DNA from: Microbacterium pygmaeum
GTDB taxonomy: Bacteria; Actinomycetota; Actinomycetes; Actinomycetales; Microbacteriaceae
Direction of reading: 5' to 3'
DNA length: 64,000 bases
Assembly: GCF_900100885.1 (NCBI RefSeq)
Contig: NZ_LT629692.1
Location: forward strand, 2,728,001-2,792,000
Below are positions 25,564 to 33,266 of the stretch, one piece after another (position 1 is the stretch's first letter; each line of letters opens with the position of its first letter). Below the pieces are notes generated by a model. The model was not told where the DNA came from. It was given only the letters and a program-made list of their open reading frames with translations, and searched no databases. The position numbers and the translations under genes are program-made.

Positions 25564-25579
25564 GTTAGCGAGGATTAAC
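25564..25579. promoter_or_regulatory. Second, degenerate operator O2
   Basis: GTTAGCGAGGATTAAC has the same outer GTTAG/TAAC half-sites as O1, centred 27 bp from it and ending four bases before the bkaR ATG. Confidence 0.5.
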
Positions 25580-25583
25580 TGAA

Positions 25584-26180
25584 ATGACAAGCGGCGTCAC
25601 GGACCGCGAGCGCGCGAAGGCCGACCGCCAATCGGCGATCCTGCGCGAGGCGGCGCGTCTGTTCGCCGAACGCGGGTTCAGCGGCGTGAGTCTGGAGGAG
25701 ATCGGGGCCGCCGTCGGTGTCAGCGGCCCCGCCGTCTACCGTCACTTCGCGAACAAGCAGGCGCTGCTGGGCGCGATCCTCGTGCGGGTCAGCGAGAAGC
25801 TCCTCTCCGGAGGGCGCGCGGTCCTCGCCGAGAACAGCACGGCCGACGGGCGGCTCGCCGGCCTGGTGCGCTTCCACGTCGATTTCGCGCTCACCGACGC
25901 CGATGTGATCCGCGTGCAGGACCGCGACCTCGCCAGTCTCAACGACTCGGACCGGCACACCGTGCGGCGCCTGCAGCGCGAGTACGTCGAACTGTGGCTG
26001 GAGGTCCTGGCGGACCTGCACGCCGAACGAACGGAGTCGGAGCTGCGCGTGCGCGCACACGCCTGCTTCGGCCTGATCAACTCCACGCCGCACAGCGTGC
26101 GGGCGCTGCGCGCGGCGCCGCTGGAGAGCGCCGTGCGCGGCATCCTGGAATCGATGGCGCTGGCCGCCCTCCGCGCCTGA
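25584..26180 (+). CDS. bkaR: TetR-family repressor of branched-chain keto-acid catabolism (BkaR-like)
   Basis: 198-residue one-component repressor. The N-terminal helix-turn-helix is ILREAARLFAERGFSGVSLE followed by VSGPAVYRHFANKQALL (residues 20-70); the remaining helices form the ligand-binding and dimerisation domain. Divergently oriented to the accD1-accA1 operon, exactly as mycobacterial BkaR (Rv2506) is to its operon. The ATG follows an operator half-site by only four bases, so autorepression is likely, and no Shine-Dalgarno is visible. The probable ligand is an acyl-CoA intermediate of the pathway, by inference. Confidence 0.87.
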   Translation: MTSGVTDRERAKADRQSAILREAARLFAERGFSGVSLEEIGAAVGVSGPAVYRHFANKQALLGAILVRVSEKLLSGGRAVLAENSTADGRLAGLVRFHVDFALTDADVIRVQDRDLASLNDSDRHTVRRLQREYVELWLEVLADLHAERTESELRVRAHACFGLINSTPHSVRALRAAPLESAVRGILESMALAALRA

Positions 26181-26195
26181 GGATCCCCGCTGTTC

Positions 26196-26201
26196 TAGGC
26201 T
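26196..26201 (+). promoter_or_regulatory. Leaderless -10 of the phosphoesterase gene
   Basis: TAGGCT eight bases before the ATG at 26210. Confidence 0.45.
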
Positions 26202-26209
26202 GAGCGATC

Positions 26210-28027
26210 ATGTCGAAGAATGCCTCAGGGGGCGGCGCGAAAGACTCGGAGCGCGCCGAGCCCGCCTCCCCGCCCATCGATCCGATTCCCGACGCGGATG
26301 CGCGCAGCTCGCGGCGCGATTTCCTCAAGGTCGGCGGCCTGGCCGCGGCCGGACTCGTGGTGGGCGGCGGTGTCGGTGCCGCGGCCGGCTCGTCGATCGG
26401 GCACACGCTCGGCTACAACGAGGGCGCGCAGGATTACGGTGCGCTGAACCCGCGCTCGGTTCCAGGATTCGACCACGTCGTCGTGCTGATGGGCGAGAAC
26501 CGCTCGTTCGACAACCTGCTCGGCTGGTTGTACACCCCGGAGAACATCCCCGACGGCGAGACCTTCGACGGCCTGGCCTTCGGCGACTACTCGAATGTGG
26601 CGCCCACCGGCGAGCGGATCGCGGCGCACGTCTACGAAGGCCCGACCGACGTGGTGATGGGACAGCCCAACCCGGACCCGGGTGAGGAGTTCCCCCACGT
26701 CAACACGCAGCTGTTCGGCACGGTGCTGCCCGCCACGAATGCGAGCAGGCAGACCGGCAACATGGCCGAGCCCTACAACGCGCCCGCCGCGGGAACCGAC
26801 CCCACCAACGACGGGTTCGTCCTGGACTACGTCAACAACATCGTCCGCGAGAATCCGTCCGAAGGACCGACGCTCGCCGAGGCGTCCCAGATCATGGGCG
26901 GCTTCTCCCCCGAGCAGCTGCCTGTCCTGTCCACGCTCGCGAAGGAGTTCGCGGTCTTCGACGCGTGGTTCGCCGCGGTGCCGTCGCAGACCTACTGCAA
27001 CCGCGCGTTCTTCCACGCGTCCACCTCGCACGGGTTCGTGACGAACAAGCACGGGGGCGGCTACGACAAGTGGCTGGACGCCGACGCCGTCCCGACGATC
27101 TTCAACCGTCTCGAGGAGGCGGGCATCTCGTGGAAGGTCTACTTCGACGAACTGCAGCTGGTCTCCCTCACCGGAGTCCAGATGGCGCCGTCCCTGGAGA
27201 AGTACTGGCGCACCGAGCACTTCGGGCACATGTCGGAGTTCTACGAGGACGCCCGTGCCGGGAAGCTCCCCGCGTATGCGTTCATCGAGCCGCGGATGGT
27301 CTACAACCACAACGACTTCCATCCGCCGTTCGGCACGTTCCGCACCAGCACGGTGGACGGGCAGGTCATCACCGACTCGGCGGTCTCCGACGTCCGCGCG
27401 GGCGAGCGTCTCGTCGCGAGCGTGTACGAGGCGATCAAGCTGAGCGACAAGCCAGACGGCTCCAACGCGATGAACACGCTCCTGCTGATCACCTTCGATG
27501 AGCACGGCGGCACCTACGATCACGTCGCTCCCCCGTCGGCGACCCCGCCGACCGCGGATGCCCGGCCCGGAGAGATGGGATTCGCCTTCGACCGACTGGG
27601 GCTTCGCGTGCCGGCGATCGCAGTGTCCGCGTACACGCGGGCGGGCACCATCATCCACGACGAGATGCATCACGGCTCGGTCATCGCGACGCTCTCCCGC
27701 CTCCATGGACTGCGGCCGCTGACGCGTCGCGACGCCGGGGCCAACGACCTCTTCCCCGTGGTCAACCTGCAGAAGCCGCGCGACCCGCGCACATGGCCGG
27801 TCGTGCACCCGATGTACGTGCCGTCGAATCCGCAGGCCGACGAGGAGATCGACATCAACGCGCACCCGCACAAGGACAAGCAGCTGAGTCCGCCGGGGCG
27901 AGGTCTGGTCGGTCTGCTGCTGGCCAAGTACGGCGAGGCGAACGATCCCGAGCCGCTGACGTTCAAGGAGGCGTACACGCAGCTGCACAAGCACGGGCTC
28001 GGCCTCTTCTATCCGAAGAAGGCTTGA
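26210..28027 (+). CDS. Tat-exported phosphoesterase (phospholipase C / acid phosphatase family)
   Basis: 605-residue secreted or membrane-anchored enzyme of the PF04185 phosphoesterase family. A long polar n-region precedes the twin-arginine motif SSRRDFLKVGG (residues 32-42) and a hydrophobic stretch (43-62). The catalytic core begins VVVLMGENRSFDNLLGWL, the family site with metal ligand Glu-Asn; LLITFDEHGGTYDHVAPP supplies further metal ligands. The substrate could be phospholipid or phosphomonoester. It sits between bkaR and bkdC without an obvious role in that pathway and has its own leaderless-type promoter. Export would use TatAC encoded in this window. Confidence 0.88.
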   Translation: MSKNASGGGAKDSERAEPASPPIDPIPDADARSSRRDFLKVGGLAAAGLVVGGGVGAAAGSSIGHTLGYNEGAQDYGALNPRSVPGFDHVVVLMGENRSFDNLLGWLYTPENIPDGETFDGLAFGDYSNVAPTGERIAAHVYEGPTDVVMGQPNPDPGEEFPHVNTQLFGTVLPATNASRQTGNMAEPYNAPAAGTDPTNDGFVLDYVNNIVRENPSEGPTLAEASQIMGGFSPEQLPVLSTLAKEFAVFDAWFAAVPSQTYCNRAFFHASTSHGFVTNKHGGGYDKWLDADAVPTIFNRLEEAGISWKVYFDELQLVSLTGVQMAPSLEKYWRTEHFGHMSEFYEDARAGKLPAYAFIEPRMVYNHNDFHPPFGTFRTSTVDGQVITDSAVSDVRAGERLVASVYEAIKLSDKPDGSNAMNTLLLITFDEHGGTYDHVAPPSATPPTADARPGEMGFAFDRLGLRVPAIAVSAYTRAGTIIHDEMHHGSVIATLSRLHGLRPLTRRDAGANDLFPVVNLQKPRDPRTWPVVHPMYVPSNPQADEEIDINAHPHKDKQLSPPGRGLVGLLLAKYGEANDPEPLTFKEAYTQLHKHGLGLFYPKKA

Positions 28028-28032
28028 CCCGT

Positions 28033-28068
28033 CTGCGCCGGAGGCCGCCCACGGCGGCGTCAGCGCAG
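28033..28068. terminator. Bidirectional hairpin between phosphoesterase and bkdC
   Basis: Outer CTGCGC/GCGCAG arms and inner GCCGCC/GGCGGC stem with a three-base loop lie between two convergent genes; there is no T-tract and it overlaps the bkdC stop codon. Confidence 0.4.
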
Positions 28069-29466
28069 GAGCATCGCCCTCCCTGGCTCGCGCAGCACGT
28101 CGGCGACATCCCGGAGGAAGCGCGCTCCCTGCTCGCCGTCCACGAGCCGATGATCGAACGACAGACTCAGCGTCATCACATCGCGAAGCGCGATCTGACC
28201 GAGGTGCTCCCAGGGTTGCCTGCGGACCGCGCCGAGCGCGAGGATGCCGGCTTCGCCGGGATTGAGGATCGGGGTTCCGGCGTCCACACCGAACACGCCG
28301 ACGTTCGTGATCGAGAACGTCCCGCCGCTCATCTCGGCCGGCGAGGTCCTGCCCGACCGTGCCGTCGTGGCGAGGAGGCCGATCGCGTCGGCCAGTTCGA
28401 GCAGGGTGAGCTCCTGCGCGTCGCGGATGTTCGGCACCACCAGACCACGCTCGGTGGCAGCCGCGACGCCCAGGTTGACGAAGGAGTACTGCACGATCTC
28501 GGCGGCCTCGGCATCCCATCGCGAATTCAGGCTCGGGTTGGCTCCGAGCGCGAGGCAGACGGCTTTGGCGGCGACCGCCATCACGCCGATGCGGTGATCG
28601 GCGAGCGCACGGTCGGCGCGGAGCGAGGCGATGAGCTCGCTCGTCGCAGTCACATCGACGGTGAGGAAGGTCGTCACATGCGGCGCGGTGAAGGCGCTGC
28701 GCACCATCGCGTCCGCGGTGTGCTTGCGGACACCGCGGATCGGGGTCCGCGTCTCACGCCCGCGTCCGTCCGCCTCGATCGGGGCAGTCACGGGCGGATT
28801 TCGCGGATCAGGGGTTCCGGGGAGACCGGCGTCGGCGCCGCCGATCCGCTGCGCGTAGCCTTCGACGTCGGCACGCGTGATCAGCCCCGTGGGACCTGAC
28901 GGCGACACGAGGGCGAGATCCACGCCGAGCTCTTTCGCGAGTTTGCGCACCGGTGGTGTCGATCGCGGCCGCTCGAGCAGCACGTCTGCGGGTTCAGCGG
29001 AGGGGTTCGCGTCGTGCGGGGCATCGTCGATCACGAGGCTGTCGAGGACGGCGACCTCACCCGCGGCCGAGCGCGCGCCCGCGCCGACCCGTGCGCGGCG
29101 CTGCGGGCGGCCCGATGACCGCGGTCCGGCGCCGTACCCGACCAGGTTGGGCGGCTCCTTCTCCGCGCCGTCGTCGACGACCTCGACCGCGACGCTCGCC
29201 TTCGGCGCGGCAGCAGGCGCGACGTCGCCGGCGAGTTCGTAGGAGATGAGGACGGCGCCCACGGCGACCACGTCACCGGCCGCCGCGTGCAGAGTGCGCA
29301 CGATGCCGGCGTGCGGCGACGGCAGCTCGACGACGGCCTTGGCGGTCTCGACCTCGGCGATGGTCTGATTGAGCGCGACCGTGTCGCCCTCAGCGACCAG
29401 CCATTGCACCAGCTCGGCCTCGGGCAGACCTTCACCCAGGTCGGGCAGTCGGAAATCCTCGATCAT
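28060..29466 (-). CDS. bkdC: Branched-chain alpha-keto acid dehydrogenase E2 (dihydrolipoyl acyltransferase)
   Basis: 468-residue core subunit that takes the acyl group from E1 to coenzyme A. The lipoyl domain (residues 1-80) contains EVETAKAVVELPSP with the lipoylated lysine; the peripheral-subunit-binding domain is PPVRKLAKELGVDL near 193-230; the catalytic domain ends with SFDHRLVDGEQGARFL, giving the active-site His and Asp. Ala/Pro/Arg-rich linkers separate the domains. The ATG at 29466 overlaps the bkdB stop by four bases. No E3 (dihydrolipoyl dehydrogenase) is encoded nearby. Confidence 0.93.
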   Translation of the reverse strand: MIEDFRLPDLGEGLPEAELVQWLVAEGDTVALNQTIAEVETAKAVVELPSPHAGIVRTLHAAAGDVVAVGAVLISYELAGDVAPAAAPKASVAVEVVDDGAEKEPPNLVGYGAGPRSSGRPQRRARVGAGARSAAGEVAVLDSLVIDDAPHDANPSAEPADVLLERPRSTPPVRKLAKELGVDLALVSPSGPTGLITRADVEGYAQRIGGADAGLPGTPDPRNPPVTAPIEADGRGRETRTPIRGVRKHTADAMVRSAFTAPHVTTFLTVDVTATSELIASLRADRALADHRIGVMAVAAKAVCLALGANPSLNSRWDAEAAEIVQYSFVNLGVAAATERGLVVPNIRDAQELTLLELADAIGLLATTARSGRTSPAEMSGGTFSITNVGVFGVDAGTPILNPGEAGILALGAVRRQPWEHLGQIALRDVMTLSLSFDHRLVDGEQGARFLRDVADVLREPGRAMLLR

Positions 29467-30473
29467 GCCTGCACCTCCGACAGCGAGTTCGGCCGGTCCA
29501 GCACGCGATCCACTGCGTCGAGGATCCGATCCAGGTCCGGCAGGTGGTGCTTCTCCAGCTTCGCCGGCGGGTAGGGGATGTCGTGTCCGGTGACGCGGAC
29601 CGGCGGCGACTCGAGGAAGTGGAAGCACTGCTCGGTCACGCTCGCGACCAGTTCGGCGCCGACGCCCGCCTCGCGCGCGGCCTCATGGGTCACCACGACC
29701 CTGCCCGTCTTCCGGACGGATGCCGCGACCGTACGGTAGTCCACGGGCGACAGCGACCGCAGGTCGATGACCTCGATCGAGATGCCCTCGTCCTCCGCCG
29801 CGATCGCGGCATCCAGGGCGGTCGTCACCTGCGCGCCGTAGGTGAGCAGCGTCACGTCGCTGCCCTCGCGGGCGACCCGCGCGACACCCATCGGCGGGGC
29901 ATCCGCCAGATCAGCGTTCAGATCGACCTCGCCCTTCTGGTGGTACAGCCGCTTCGGCTCGAAGAAGACGACGGGGTCGTCGGAGGCGATCGCCTGACGC
30001 AGCAGGACGAAGGCGTCCTGAGGATTGGAGACGGCGACCACACGCAGGCCGGATGTGTGCACGAAATAGGCCTCGGGCGACTCGGAATGATGCTCGGCGG
30101 CGCCGACGCCACCCGCCCACGGGATGCGGATCGTGATCGGCATGGTGACGTTGCCGCGGGTGCGGTAGTGCAGCTTCGCCACTTGGCACACGATCTGATC
30201 GAACGCCGGGTACACGAACCCGTCGAACTGGATCTCGACCACCGGCCGGAAGCCGCGGAAGGCGAGTCCGACCGCGGTGCCCACGATGCCCGACTCGGCG
30301 AGGGGGGTGTCGATCACCCGGGCGGCGCCGAACTCGTCCAGGAGACCGTCGGTGATGCGGAAGACGCCACCGAGCTTTCCGATGTCCTCCCCCATCAGCA
30401 GCACCCGCGGGTCGTCGGCCATCGCCCGGCGGAGCCCCTCGTTGAGCGCTCTGCCCATCGTGAGCTGCGTCAT
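29463..30473 (-). CDS. bkdB: Branched-chain alpha-keto acid dehydrogenase E1 beta
   Basis: 336-residue transketolase-like beta subunit. Typical segments are LMGEDIGKLGGVFRIT, DTPLAESGIVGTAVGLAFRG, PWAGGVGAAEHHSESPEAYF and VVTHEAAREAGVGAELVASV. With BkdA it decarboxylates the keto acids of leucine, isoleucine and valine. The ATG at 30473 overlaps the bkdA stop (ATGA) and the stop overlaps bkdC, so all three subunits are translationally coupled. Confidence 0.93.
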   Translation of the reverse strand: MTQLTMGRALNEGLRRAMADDPRVLLMGEDIGKLGGVFRITDGLLDEFGAARVIDTPLAESGIVGTAVGLAFRGFRPVVEIQFDGFVYPAFDQIVCQVAKLHYRTRGNVTMPITIRIPWAGGVGAAEHHSESPEAYFVHTSGLRVVAVSNPQDAFVLLRQAIASDDPVVFFEPKRLYHQKGEVDLNADLADAPPMGVARVAREGSDVTLLTYGAQVTTALDAAIAAEDEGISIEVIDLRSLSPVDYRTVAASVRKTGRVVVTHEAAREAGVGAELVASVTEQCFHFLESPPVRVTGHDIPYPPAKLEKHHLPDLDRILDAVDRVLDRPNSLSEVQA

Positions 30474-31588
30474 CGCGCCACCTCGCCCGCGAAGCCCTCG
30501 AGGTAGGCGGCGTAATCGGCCCGCTGCCGGTCGAGGCTCGTGTGCGGTTCGGCGTAGACGTGATCGAAGACCTCGATCGGCGGTCGCGACACTGCCGAGA
30601 GCGTCGCCGAGCGGACCTCGGCGCCCCAGCGGTCGGCCTCGACGGCGACGTCCTTCGCGAACTCGTCGGGGAACTCGTCGCGCGACCGGAGCAGGGCCTC
30701 GACCCGTGTCAGCGGGTCGCGTTCGCGCCACCGTGCGAGTTCATCCGCGTTCCGGTACCGCGTGGGATCATCGGAGGTGGTGTGCGGCCCCATGCGATAG
30801 GTCACCGCCTCGAGGAAGGCCGGCCCTCGGCCGGAACGTGCGTGGTCGACGGCCCACCGCATGGCCGCGAGGCACGCGAGGACATCGTTGCCGTCGACGC
30901 GCATGCTCGGAATGCCGAAGCCCGGCGCGCGGCCCGCGATCGGAAACCTGGCCTGCACCGTGACCGGCTCCGAGATCGCCCACTGATTGTTCGTGCACAC
31001 GAAGACGACCGGGGCCCGGAAGGACGACGCGAAGACCAGCGCCTCGTTGACATCGCCCTGGCTTGTGGCGCCGTCGCCGAAGTATGCGGCGGCCACCTCG
31101 TCCTGCCCGTCACGCTGGATGCCCATCGCGTAGCCGACGGCGTGGAGCGCCTGGGCGCCGATGATGATCTGCGGGGTGGCGAGGCCCAGTTGATAGGGAT
31201 CGTAGGTGGAATGGGATTCACCGCGCCACGCCAGCACGAAATCCGCCGGCGCCGCGCCGCGCACGAAGCTCACACCGATCTCGCGGTAACTCGGGAAGAC
31301 GAAGTCGTCGGAGCGGAACGCTCGTGCGGTGCCGACCTGCGTGGCCTCCTGGCCCTGGCACGGAGCCCACAGCCCGAGCTGCCCCTGGCGCTGCAGTGCG
31401 ACGCCCTCGGTGTCGATGCGACGGACGATCGTCATGTCGCGGTACAGGCCGCGCAGCTTCCCGGCATCGATGTCGGCGATCCACGGATCGAGGTCGGCGT
31501 CGGCGATCCGGACGCCGTCCGGGCTGATGAGGCGGGCGACATCATCGATGTCGGTTGCCGGCTCTGTGGTCGGGCTCAGGGTGTGCAT
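30470..31588 (-). CDS. bkdA: Branched-chain alpha-keto acid dehydrogenase E1 alpha
   Basis: 372-residue thiamine-diphosphate-binding subunit. The TPP motif runs from YFGDGATSQGDVNEAL to CTNNQWAIS (GDG...NN); the phosphorylation-loop-like YRMGPHTTSDDPTRYR follows. Two in-frame ATGs compete: 31597 directly abuts AGAAGGG, whereas 31588 has it eight to nine bases upstream and is chosen. First gene of bkdABC; a nested inverted repeat lies between it and the divergent Lrp/AsnC gene. Order and orientation relative to the leucine operon match mycobacterial bkdABC, except for the inserted phosphoesterase and bkaR genes. Confidence 0.92.
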   Translation of the reverse strand: MHTLSPTTEPATDIDDVARLISPDGVRIADADLDPWIADIDAGKLRGLYRDMTIVRRIDTEGVALQRQGQLGLWAPCQGQEATQVGTARAFRSDDFVFPSYREIGVSFVRGAAPADFVLAWRGESHSTYDPYQLGLATPQIIIGAQALHAVGYAMGIQRDGQDEVAAAYFGDGATSQGDVNEALVFASSFRAPVVFVCTNNQWAISEPVTVQARFPIAGRAPGFGIPSMRVDGNDVLACLAAMRWAVDHARSGRGPAFLEAVTYRMGPHTTSDDPTRYRNADELARWRERDPLTRVEALLRSRDEFPDEFAKDVAVEADRWGAEVRSATLSAVSRPPIEVFDHVYAEPHTSLDRQRADYAAYLEGFAGEVAR

Positions 31589-31678
31589 CGTCGTCATCCC
31601 TTCTCGACGGGATCTTCGTGGGATGCTCCGCCGGAAACGCCGGCAACTCCGCCGGACGCTGCCGACACTACGTCCGTC

Positions 31679-31736
31679 TTGCACCTAGCTCAAGTAAGCG
31701 AAGTTCTCTTGAGCATGTTGACAAGGTGGGGTGCAA
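31679..31736. promoter_or_regulatory. Nested inverted repeats in bkd/Lrp divergent promoter
   Basis: The outer arms TTGCACC (31679-31685) and GGTGCAA (31730-31736) enclose inner arms GCTCAAG (31688-31694) and CTTGAGC (31708-31714). A TTGACA -35-like box overlaps at 31718-31723. Likely binding region of the adjacent Lrp/AsnC regulator. Confidence 0.55.
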
Positions 31737-31746
31737 TGACGCGTGC

Positions 31747-31752
31747 TATTCT
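31747..31752 (+). promoter_or_regulatory. Leaderless -10 of the Lrp/AsnC gene
   Basis: TATTCT, eight bases before the ATG at 31761; no ribosome-binding site lies between. Confidence 0.5.
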
Positions 31753-31760
31753 TTCGCACT

Positions 31761-32231
31761 ATGAGCACCCTCGATCACGTCGACCTCGAGCTCCTCGCCG
31801 CGCTCGCCGCCGACCCGAGGGCGACGGTGGTGGCGCTGGCCGAGCGGCTCGGCCTGTCGCGCAACACGGTGCAGGCGCGCATGGCGCGGCTGGAGCGCTC
31901 CGGCGTCTTCCTCTCCTACGAACGGGCGATCTCCTCGACCGCCCTGGGCTTCCCGATCGAAGCCTTCATCAGCGTGATGGTGCGTCAGGCCGACATTCCG
32001 CGCATCACCGCCGAACTCGAGCTCGTGCCGGAGATCGTCCAGGCGCACGGCCTGAGCGGTCAGGTGGATCTGCTCGTCCGCGTGGCGTGCCGCGACACCC
32101 GGCACCTGTTCGACACCGATGCCCGCATCCTGGCGATCGAGGGCGTGGAGCGCACCGAGACCTCGTTGGTGATGGGCGAGGTGATCGGCTACCGCGTCGC
32201 GCCGCTCATGGCACTGGCGCGGCGGGACTGA
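31761..32231 (+). CDS. Lrp/AsnC-family regulator, divergent from bkdABC
   Basis: 156-residue feast/famine regulator. The N-terminal helix-turn-helix (DHVDLELLAALAADPRATVV, then LGLSRNTVQARMARLERSG) is followed by an RAM effector domain (AFISVMVRQADIPRITAEL, QAHGLSGQVDLLVRVACRDT). Divergent placement next to bkdABC suggests it senses a branched-chain amino acid or keto acid and controls that operon, like BkdR proteins. The ATG at 31761 has no Shine-Dalgarno. Its 3' end overlaps the convergent EamA gene by 26 bases. Confidence 0.9.
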   Translation: MSTLDHVDLELLAALAADPRATVVALAERLGLSRNTVQARMARLERSGVFLSYERAISSTALGFPIEAFISVMVRQADIPRITAELELVPEIVQAHGLSGQVDLLVRVACRDTRHLFDTDARILAIEGVERTETSLVMGEVIGYRVAPLMALARRD

Positions 32232-33192
32232 CCGCGTCCTCGACGTCGGACCGCGCATCGGCGCGCACCAGGATGACGCCCACGAGGATCAGCGCGCCGC
32301 CGGCGAACTGGATCGGCGCGGGGACCTCGGCCAGGAACATCCACGCGAACCCCAGGGCGAAGAGCACTTCGGACAACCCGACGAACGAGGCGACCCTCGA
32401 CCCGATGCGCGGCACCGCCATCACTCCGAAGGCGTATCCGAGTGTCGTCGCGATCGCGGCCACCCACAGCATCGGCACGAACCAGGGCACCTCGACGCCG
32501 GCGAGCACGACCGAGACATCGGGGGCGACGAAGGGCATGATGCCGGTGAGGCACAGGATGCCCATCGCCGTCGCTCCGATGAGCAGCCCGCCCGCCGCCA
32601 GGGCGAGCGGCGGCAGGTCATCGCCGGCCCGCTCGGAGATCACGAAATACGCGCACACGCACAGCGCCGCGCACAGGGCCACGACCGTTCCCAGGAGATC
32701 GAACGATGCGCCGGAGATGTCCACGACCAGGACGAGTCCCACCATGGCCACCGCCGAGCCCCACAGCACCAGCGCCGAGGGCCGTCTGCGGGTGCGCAGC
32801 CAGACGAAGACCACGAGCAGCACGGGAGCGAGGTACTGGATCAGCAGCGCGACGGCCACCGGCATCCGCTGCATGGCCGAGAAGAAGAAGAGCTGGCAGC
32901 CGAGCACCGGCATGAGGCCGAACCCCAGCAGCAGCCTCCAATGCCGGCGCACGAAACCCGGCTGCCGACGCAGCGCCAGGAAGAACGCCGGCGACAGGAG
33001 GAGCCCCGCGACGCCCATCCGCACCAGGAGCGCTGCGCCGAGCGACCAGCCGGCCTCCAGCAGCGGCTTCACGAACGGACCGCTCGAGGAGAACGCCAGC
33101 GCGGATGCCACTGCGAGAATCAGCCCGGACGTGCTCACCCGACGCCTCGCCGGCGAGAGGACGAGCGGGATCGAGGCGGTGGGAGCGGCCAT
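32206..33192 (-). CDS. EamA-family (DMT) transporter
   Basis: 328-residue drug/metabolite transporter with ten hydrophobic segments arranged as two EamA repeats (first starting LILAVASALAFSSSGPFVKPLL, second near residue 165, LGTVVALCAALCVCAYFVIS). RhaT/YdcZ-like exporters of amino acids or metabolites are the closest class; the substrate is unknown. It lies next to bkd genes and could export amino acids or their acids, a guess from location only. It is divergent from the CGNR protein with a 12-bp repeat in the gap. A Shine-Dalgarno before the ATG at 33192 is weak. Confidence 0.87.
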   Translation of the reverse strand: MAAPTASIPLVLSPARRRVSTSGLILAVASALAFSSSGPFVKPLLEAGWSLGAALLVRMGVAGLLLSPAFFLALRRQPGFVRRHWRLLLGFGLMPVLGCQLFFFSAMQRMPVAVALLIQYLAPVLLVVFVWLRTRRRPSALVLWGSAVAMVGLVLVVDISGASFDLLGTVVALCAALCVCAYFVISERAGDDLPPLALAAGGLLIGATAMGILCLTGIMPFVAPDVSVVLAGVEVPWFVPMLWVAAIATTLGYAFGVMAVPRIGSRVASFVGLSEVLFALGFAWMFLAEVPAPIQFAGGALILVGVILVRADARSDVEDAVSPAAPVP

Positions 33193-33206
33193 GGCGGGAC
33201 CAGACT

Positions 33207-33218
33207 GTCAGGAGTCAA
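33207..33218 (+). repeat. 12-bp direct repeat, copy 1
   Basis: GTCAGGAGTCAA upstream of the CGNR gene -10; identical copy at 33254-33265. Confidence 0.6.
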
Positions 33219-33225
33219 ACGTGCG

Positions 33226-33231
33226 TACACT
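33226..33231 (+). promoter_or_regulatory. -10 element of CGNR gene
   Basis: TACACT lies between the two direct repeats; predicted leader of about 29 bases with AGGAGT. Confidence 0.45.
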
Positions 33232-33253
33232 AGTGACGATAGGCCCTCGGCCG

Positions 33254-33265
33254 GTCAGGAGTCAA
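33254..33265 (+). repeat. 12-bp direct repeat, copy 2
   Basis: GTCAGGAGTCAA, the second copy, ends one base before the CGNR start codon and contains its ribosome-binding site. Confidence 0.6.
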
Positions 33266-33266
33266 C

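Noticed and set aside
33207..33265. Direct repeats as target-site duplication of a mobile element
   Set aside because: Only 35 bases lie between the copies and they hold a promoter; no transposase or inverted termini.
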